Source: Melastoma dodecandrum
Taxonomy: Eukaryota > Streptophyta > Magnoliopsida > Myrtales > Melastomataceae
NCBI GenBank assembly: GCA_029817715.1
Contig: JARUPY010000085.1
Span: 1,178,001 to 1,242,000, forward strand
DNA: 64,000 bases
Direction of reading: 5' to 3'
Shown: positions 58,099 to 64,000 of the stretch, piece by piece
Numbering within the stretch: the stretch's first letter is position 1
How the letters are laid out: each line of letters starts with the position of its first letter
Notes under the pieces: generated by a model
What the model saw: the letters and a program-made list of their open reading frames with translations, nothing else
What the model was told of the DNA's origin: nothing
Databases searched by the model: none
Made by a program: the position numbers and the translations under genes

Positions 58099-59216
58099 TG
58101 TTCGCGCACGGAACGGATCACGTCGGAAATATTTGGCAATAGACTCACGGTAGTTGTATTGTGGTCGCCAGTAAGAAGATGCACTAACTTTATACGGAAA
58201 TAATGCAAGTCTTACAATCTTTAGAGAATTAAAAGAAAAGGGCTTACAGCCATTAAAAGGGAAAAAAGGGAAACGGTGGTGACGATGTGAGACCCTGTAG
58301 CGGCGGAGAACACGTGACGAAGGCCTTGGAAGCTCACTCCGTCTGTGGTGATTGCTGGCGGAAGGTCGTGACGAAGGCCTTGGAAGCTCGCTTCGTCGGA
58401 GGTGGTCGCTGGCGGAGAGTTGTGACGAAGGCCTTACGAGCTCACTTCGTCGGTGGAGTCGCTGGCGGAGGATTGGCGACAAAGGCCCTACGAGCTCACT
58501 CTGTCGGTGGAAGGATAGTTGACCTCTAAGCCGGGTCAGGGCATCTAATTCCTAAGGTTGACGAACAAACTTCAGAGTTTTGGCTGTGTATGGTCGTGTC
58601 TTTGTCTTTGGAAACTCCTTTGCTATTTATAGAGAGCTCGTACGTGTCTAACACGTAACGAGTGGATCTTGTTACAGATCGTGTCATGGATCGTGATTCC
58701 TAGTATCGTGGGAGTGTCCCAACAACTCCCCATGAGATTCGGGATTACGTTCCTGAAAATTAGAATCGGTTACGATTCTTAATAATCGTGACTTTAGGAA
58801 TAAATAAATTTATTCCCATCTCGTCGACTTGCTTTGTTTGCACGGGCTTTGGCTGCTTGCCTTTGTTCAGGGTAATGTCGACTTGACCCTATAAGTAGAC
58901 CTAGCTACTATTGGGTCATATTGGTAGTCATATCTTAGTGGTGAGTTGACCTAGTCGACTCTATAAATTGTCTTTAGTAACTCCATTGTGGGTCGACTTC
59001 ATCATGAGTTATCCCAACTGACCCCGTCATGAGTCGACTTGGATGACTTCGTCATGAGTTAACCCAGTCGACTTCATTATGAGTCGACCTGGGCGACATC
59101 GTTCTGAGTTAGCCCAGTCGACTTTGTCATGAGTCGGCCTGGGCGACTTCGTCCTTAGGCAGTGTGATGATTTCTGGGCTCTAAGCCCAGGCCCAAAATT
59201 ATTTACTATGTCAACA
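58099..59216 (-). repeat. 5' LTR of the Tat element (1118 bp)
   Basis: Pair of 46053-47175. In the element's orientation it begins TGTTGACATAG (59216) and ends GCGCGAACA (58099). TATA box CTATAAATAG at 58632-58623; U3 50-base repeats at 59151-59002; R-U5 54-base repeats at about 58520-58312. Confidence 0.95.
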
Positions 59217-59221
59217 GGTTT
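59217..59221. repeat. Target-site duplication GGTTT (right)
   Basis: Identical to 46048-46052. Confidence 0.93.
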
Positions 59222-59675
59222 ATGCAACATGGCTGACTAACCAATGAAGACTTTCTCTGCGTTGAACTATTCGACTCGAGCACTGGATTTGCTAAAGAAT
59301 CTTGGGGTATCCATACTAGTCTACAAGGAAAAATCGAAAATCTTTCTGTCTCTTTGCCCAAAGGGGATAGCAGGGCCAGATAGATTTGAGTTATGTTCTC
59401 CGAAGCTCAAATGCATTCATTCCCATGGGACGACTGGTTTTGGCTCTTCACATTTGTGTTGGGCGATTGCTGGTGTTGGTTGAGCGAGAGAGTGCATGTG
59501 AAGTGACAATGCCCCTACGCTGTTGTTATAGCAGAGAGTACCAACGTTGAAGCCTTGTAGTAAAGAGTGCCCCTCATTCTGACCAGGATCCAACGAGTTA
59601 AATGTTGCCTTGGTTTCAGATCCAACCCCATTTTCATAGACCTACTTGTACTTGCTCTGGAGATCATGTTATCAT
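59222..59675. other. Spacer right of the Tat element
   Basis: A plus-strand frame at 59244-59483 shows no family features. No gene seen. Confidence 0.4.
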
Positions 59676-60030
59676 TTAGCTGCCTTGGACAAACACCGGG
59701 CTTCCCCAGAATTGTTCCAGGTATGTTCTTCCGTTCAGGTACTCGCACCCCCTACAGTAACATATCCAGTAATTGGGGTGCCTCCTCTCCGCAAAGACAT
59801 TGCGGCAGTACTCATTGTTCTTGTCCTTCGGCGGCATGCTCAGATCGAGAGGATTGTCCCAGTGACGCTTCATGGCGGGCGTGAGGCGGAAAACTAAACG
59901 GACACTCGGGGTGGGAAAAAAAAAATACATTCCCTGTAGAGACAGCTGATCATAGAACTTGTAGTCATGACCAATCGGGTCTGTTTTTATCGTCTCCAAT
60001 GCGAACGGGTGATGCATTTGTGAGGAATTC
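59676..60030 (-). pseudogene. DC1 domain protein relic
   Basis: The minus strand reads HHPFALETIKTDPIGHD, then PAMKRHWDNPLDLSMPPKDKN, NEYCRNVFAERRHPNYWICYC and RGCEY. This is the second half of a DC1 domain with the usual HPL..C..C..ERxHPxxWxYxC spacing, but with Arg/Phe in place of some zinc ligands and no complete upstream domain. It is the same family as the relic at 42350-43080. Confidence 0.7.
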
Positions 60031-60562
60031 AGACGTGCTATCGAAGTATTAAGAGTCATCGAAGGTAATAACTTGGCGGCATCATACAAAACCCAGAAAA
60101 TAAGAAGTAAATAAAGAGGGTGGGGAGTCGATTTCACAAAGAGCAAGTTGTCAAAGAAACGAATGGATGCTTGCTTGGTATTGGTGTAAGAAAGGAATGC
60201 GCCAACTATTATCATTATTATCTCCTAACATGGCACCTTTTTTGCTAATCCGTTGATTAGCATGTAATTAATTTTCAGTTAATCCAGAAATCATGCACCC
60301 GACACGTGGACCAATGGGATCACCCCGTCACGAAATGGGAAATCTCACAGACAGTGAGCTTAGAACACAGAAAGCGAAAGAGGAAAGAACACTAGCAGAA
60401 ACAGACAATCATCATGTCCTTGTCGAGTGTTGGTCAGACAAGTTCGATAAACAAAAGGGAATCTCCTTCCTAACAATCCCTCCTCCCCTACTTTGGAACA
60501 CCGTCGACGTGATCTCCTCCTCCTCCTCCTCCTGTTCGTTTCTTCTTCTGATCGAGAAGAGA
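60031..60562. other. 5' flank of the RABA6 gene
   Basis: Promoter and leader region, with a (CTC)n run just upstream of the ATG near 60512-60533. No separate gene seen. Confidence 0.45.
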
Positions 60563-62138
60563 ATGGTCGATTCCTTCGACGAGGAGTGCGATTACCTGTT
60601 CAAGGCCGTCCTGACGGGAGACTCGGCGGTTGGGAAGTCCAACCTCCTGTCGAGGTTCGCGAGGGATGAGTTCCAGCTCGACTCGAAGCCAACCATAGGC
60701 GTGGAATTCGCTTACAGGAACGTGAGGGTCGGCGACAAGCTGATCAAGGCTCAGATATGGGACACCGCGGGACAGGAAAGGTAAAAAAAAAAAAAAAAAA
60801 AAAATCAAATTCAACTCAATCGATGTATGAGTTTTGATTTCGATAAACCAATCATCACCAGCATCAGCATCATCAATATCAATCTGGGTTGTTGTGTTGT
60901 TTTCATTCTCATTTTGCTCTGCAAGGAACAGAGTACAGTGTTCTGTTTTTTTAACCCTGAAGGGGGGGGGGGGGGGTTAGACTTGGATGATGTTATTACA
61001 TGAACGGTGAGTTGGGGGGTAAAAAATCTTCGGACAGTACACGCCCGTGATTGGTGTGAGTCAATCAATCAACCCCGTGAATCATATTGAAATGGGAAAT
61101 GAAATGATAATGGGCGGAGCAGGGGAGGGCTGCTTTCTTCTTAAATGGGACCCTTTATTAGGACATACCAGAGAAGCATGATGCCCACAGCAAAGCCAGC
61201 ATTAATTAGGCACTAATCATAAAAGCAGGAATTGGGTTTTGTGTGACAAAGGCATGGAAAAAGTCCCACGATTTCTGAGGGAAAAAGGGCCTTTTAAATT
61301 TTGACATCCTGTTTTGGGGGGGGGGGGGAATGAGTGGAGTGTCAGTCCATGCTTGCTTTGTGCTCAAGGAAGAATATTTAGACATGTCTGGCAAGATGAT
61401 TAGTAGTTAATAAGGATTAGATTATTTTTGCATTAGGAACCGGCATTTGAGTATCTTCCCTGATCGATACACTTTCAACATTGAAATGATCTGTCGTCGG
61501 GAAATTTTGTGGGTCTTGCTTGATCTGATTCAACAAGTTCATGTGGAGATGTTGGACCCCATAAACATTATGGACCTACCTAGAAAATCAGTACCATATA
61601 TGTGCCCTGAAAGCATGGACAATGACATGACACTGGAGGTTAAGTCCTTGCATGGTGATGTGTTTTGTTTGGATCTAGGTTTCGAGCAATTACGAGTTCG
61701 TACTACCGAGGAGCGCTTGGGGCGCTGCTAGTCTACGACATTACTCGGAGGGCGACCTTCGACAGCATTAAGAAATGGTTGCATGAGCTCAGGGAGTTTG
61801 GGAACCCCGATATCGTGATTGTCCTCGTCGGGAATAAACTCGACCTCGGCTCGTCGAGGGAGGTTGATTTGGAAGACGGCAAGAGCTTCGCGGAGAGAGA
61901 AGGCCTGTGCTTCATGGAGACATCCGCGCTGGAGAATTTGAATGTCGAGGATGCGTTCTTGCAGATGATCACCAAGATCCACGAAATAACCAGCCAGAAG
62001 ATACTGGAAGCAAAGAGCAACGAAACTTCTGTGGCAGCTGCTGTTGCGGCTAAAAGTCTCGTTGGCGGGACAGAAATCATTCACCTTGAGGATGAAGTAA
62101 CTGCAACTAAGAAGGCTTCATACTGTTGTTCGAGGTAG
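60563..62138 (+). CDS. RABA6: RABA6-type Rab GTPase
   Basis: Two exons, 60563-60780 and 61679-62138, join in frame to 225 residues. All Rab boxes are intact: [14 protein letters not shown] (P-loop), TIGVEFAYR (switch I), [20 protein letters not shown] (switch II), VGNKLDL (G4) and METSALE (G5). [17 protein letters not shown] at the start is typical of the RABA (Rab11-like) clade. The E/FAYR effector region and [18 protein letters not shown] fit RABA6. The C-terminus ends in CCSR, a prenylation site. RABA proteins act in trans-Golgi-to-plasma-membrane traffic. The single intron splits the QER/F codon at the conserved RABA position; it starts GT followed by a run of A. Confidence 0.95.
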
Positions 62139-62415
62139 TGTTCTCATGAAACACTGGGATTTGATTCGGCTGATGATATCTGAGAATTTTTCCACTTTGT
62201 CCTGCCATCCTGGTTTGCCGCCTTTGTTCTTTAGTACACCGATTCCGGACGAGATGAACAAACTAAAGAAATTTCATCTGGTTTTACTGGACTTCAGTTA
62301 TCAGACTTCGATGAAGAATCACCGGGAATCAGAGCAATTTGAATTTAGAACATTCTAACTCGAGACAGATCACAGTTTCAAATGAGAATATACAAGAAGA
62401 GGAAAACGTTACTCC

Positions 62416-63386
62416 TTAAGCGGGTGCAATGGAGACTTTATCGACCTCGATGATGTACTCAAGAGATGCAGTAGGAGGAATCTGAACTCCAGTTCCTAAA
62501 TCTGCGCCTTTCTCCCCAAACCCGAGATTCGGAGGAACAATTACCCTTCGTTTACTGCCTGCCTTCATCGATCTCAACACGTATTCTATGCCTTCACAGA
62601 CTCCCTTACTGTATGGCCTTGATCCCATTACTAGTGCCAATGGCTTCTTGTCGCCCTCAAATGTATTGACGAAGACCTTGCCGCTTTCCTGGATTGTCCC
62701 CTTCAGGTCGATCACAACCAGATCTCCTGGCCTTGGGGAAGCCCCGCCGCCAACTCTGAGCTCGTAGTACCTGATTTGTGCACATCAGAAAGTCCTTCAG
62801 ACACAGTCGTGCACCGAATCAAGGAAGGAAAATCACGTCGAAATCAGTCTCACCTTATACCATTCGGCAAAACCACTTCTTCAACCTTATCCACATTCCT
62901 GAGCCAATTAGAACATCAGAGTCTGTGGCATAACATCTCAATCTTATATTAACAACCCAATCAATTCACAAATATATTTTCCGGCTAAAGTTTATAAAGC
63001 AGGCAACGGAGCAGAGGAATTGAATCATAACACCTTGTATTAGCTTCTTGCTGGGAGACTTCCAACCGGGTCTTGATCTGCTCGGACAGTACCCCGACGG
63101 CCAGGAACCCGGCCCAAGCGAGCCCCGCACCCAGCCCGAACCTCCTGGTGAGCGAAGTGGCAATCCAGTCCGTCGAATCAACGGAAGTTTTTGCAGCAGG
63201 CTTCTTCTGAGGCAACGAAACGGGCTCTTGTTGCACCGGGGATGACGAGGCTCCGAGCGGCTGAGGCTGGTTCGGCTGCTGTGGAGGGGGTTGCGGCGGG
63301 GGCGTTGAGGAAGAGAAGTTGAGGGTTCTAGGAGGGAGAACTGGGTGTGACAGAAACGGGGGAGGGTGTCCTAAGAAGGCAGCCAT
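62416..63386 (-). CDS. FKBP17-2: FKBP17-type peptidyl-prolyl isomerase, thylakoid
   Basis: Three minus-strand exons (63386-63034, 62898-62854, 62770-62416) join in frame to 250 residues. The first ~70 residues are Pro/Ser-rich, like a chloroplast transit peptide. TSLTRRFGLGAGLAWAGFLA is the hydrophobic lumen-targeting or anchor segment. The FKBP domain is in the last exon (GDLVVIDLKGTI, YVLRSMKAGSKRRVIVPP, IPPTASLEYIIEV). The ending VSIAPA matches the FKBP17 group as I recall it. The ATG at 63386 is chosen since a stop-free extension upstream lacks transit-peptide character. It faces RABA6 tail to tail, with 277 bases between the two stop codons. Confidence 0.9.
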
Positions 63387-63859
63387 GGATTCGACAGGGT
63401 TGGGATGGAAAGCGGATCTCCCCTTCAAAAGGATATGAAACAGAGGAGAGGATATAAGCACGTTGTGTCCCCACATTACCTTATCTGTTCGGGCATTGGT
63501 GCAATCCTTTGTCGCAGTAAGCGGAGCGCCCATATGTAAATATTTCCGATGTTATAAGAACTGAACTCATGAAACGACTCAAGATTTTTCCACTGACACA
63601 GAATCCTGGAACTTCGGATCCACAGCTTACTCTTGCCTCCTCCCCTGTTTTCATTTCATCTTTCCTTGTCCGAATTCCTTTGAAGTAAAATAGATAGGAT
63701 ATAAAAAAACCAAGACCTTTTCGAAGTCCTTCCCTTTCCTCTTCCCTCCTCGTCATTCCCACCTCAAAAAGTTCCAATCTTTGACGCTGCCCCAGAATAC
63801 CCAGTTCGTTATTCGATCAGGGATCGAAACCCAGAACCCGGAAAGGTCTCTCCAGGAAG
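63387..63859. other. Divergent promoter region between FKBP17 and AIP1
   Basis: About 470 bases shared by two divergently transcribed genes. CT-rich pyrimidine stretches precede the AIP1 start. No gene seen. Confidence 0.5.
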
Positions 63860-64000
63860 ATGCCGATCCTAGCCGAGACCTACGCCTGTATGCCGAGCAC
63901 CGAGCGCGGCCGAGGGATCCTGATCGCTGGCGGGCACCCGAAATCGAATGTGATCCTGTACACCAACGGAAGATCTGTGATCTCCCTCAACTTGGACAAC
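63860..64000 (+). CDS. AIP1: Actin-interacting protein 1 (WD40), 5' end only
   Basis: Forty-seven codons from the ATG to the window edge read [20 protein letters not shown] and [17 protein letters not shown]. The TERGRGILI segment is the conserved start of plant AIP1, a WD40-repeat protein that promotes actin filament disassembly together with ADF/cofilin in the cytoplasm. The gene continues beyond the window. The first exon appears uninterrupted here. Confidence 0.88.
   Translation, partial: MPILAETYACMPSTERGRGILIAGGHPKSNVILYTNGRSVISLNLDN

Larger units (their letters stand above)
46053..59216 (-). mobile_element. Complete Ty3/gypsy LTR retrotransposon, Tat lineage, 13,164 bp
   Basis: Two long direct repeats (1123 and 1118 bases) start TGTTCGCG and end CAACA on the plus strand, flanked by GGTTT duplications. 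Between them the minus strand encodes gag, protease, reverse transcriptase, RNase H, a second RNase H and integrase in the Ty3/gypsy order. The second, archaeal-type RNase H and the large region between integrase and 3' LTR carrying an antisense gene both place it in the Tat group. A polypurine tract abuts the left (3') LTR. The pol frame and the antisense gene are open, but gag has a stop and a frameshift, so the element cannot be autonomous as written. Confidence 0.96.

Noticed and set aside
58057..58482. gag frame open upstream through the 5' LTR, as if gag started inside the LTR
   Set aside because: The extension starts at TTG and contains no in-frame ATG before 58056. The openness follows from the 54-base (multiple of three) repeats and also appears in the 3' LTR.

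Overview
This window is nuclear DNA of a flowering plant, almost certainly a eudicot. Its genes have short exons separated by AT-rich GT-AG introns, and it encodes plant-specific families: R2R3-MYB, P-class PPR, TIR-NBS-LRR, DC1, cytosolic glutamine synthetase and thylakoid proteins. It also carries plant LTR retrotransposons. The TIR-NBS-LRR style would fit Myrtales (a pomegranate-like genome), but that placement is inference. No rRNA, tRNA or CRISPR was seen.

Layout, left half. A frameshifted PPR 3' end (2-803) is followed by a long gene-poor stretch, an R2R3-MYB gene (5543-6762) and a nine-membrane-span TMN/EMP70 gene (7634-10432). Next come two decayed minus-strand genes, a dihydroxyacetone-kinase remnant and a monoacylglycerol-lipase-like remnant, then a copia fragment. 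These are followed by a small KNOX gene with a MEINOX domain and no homeodomain (KNATM-like, 15942-17021), cytosolic glutamine synthetase (18733-20853), a small conserved hypothetical ORF, a decayed Nudix hydrolase, an LRR receptor pseudokinase of the RLK902/RKL1 type (26147-28354), a PPR relic, a foldback element and the thylakoid protein DAC (30744-32070).

Layout, right half. A three-exon TIR-NBS-LRR gene with an N-terminal membrane anchor (32978-37269) and an OB-fold homologous-recombination gene (HROB-like, 39490-41621) lie on the minus strand. After a DC1 relic and a copia-type LTR comes a complete 13.2-kb Ty3/gypsy element of the Tat lineage (46053-59216). It is bounded by matching GGTTT target duplications, has ~1.12-kb LTRs, and carries gag/pro/pol on the minus strand. 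On the opposite strand it carries a six-exon plant-mobile-domain gene with its own TATA box. Beyond it lie another DC1 relic, a RABA6 small GTPase, an FKBP17-type thylakoid immunophilin and the 5' end of actin-interacting protein 1.

Together: several host genes lie in the same order as two separate Arabidopsis blocks (recalled from memory), interleaved here into one. The three decayed copies (DAK, MAGL-like, Nudix) sit in the expected places. This suggests a conserved ancestral segment losing genes after duplication and then expanded by insertion of transposons.
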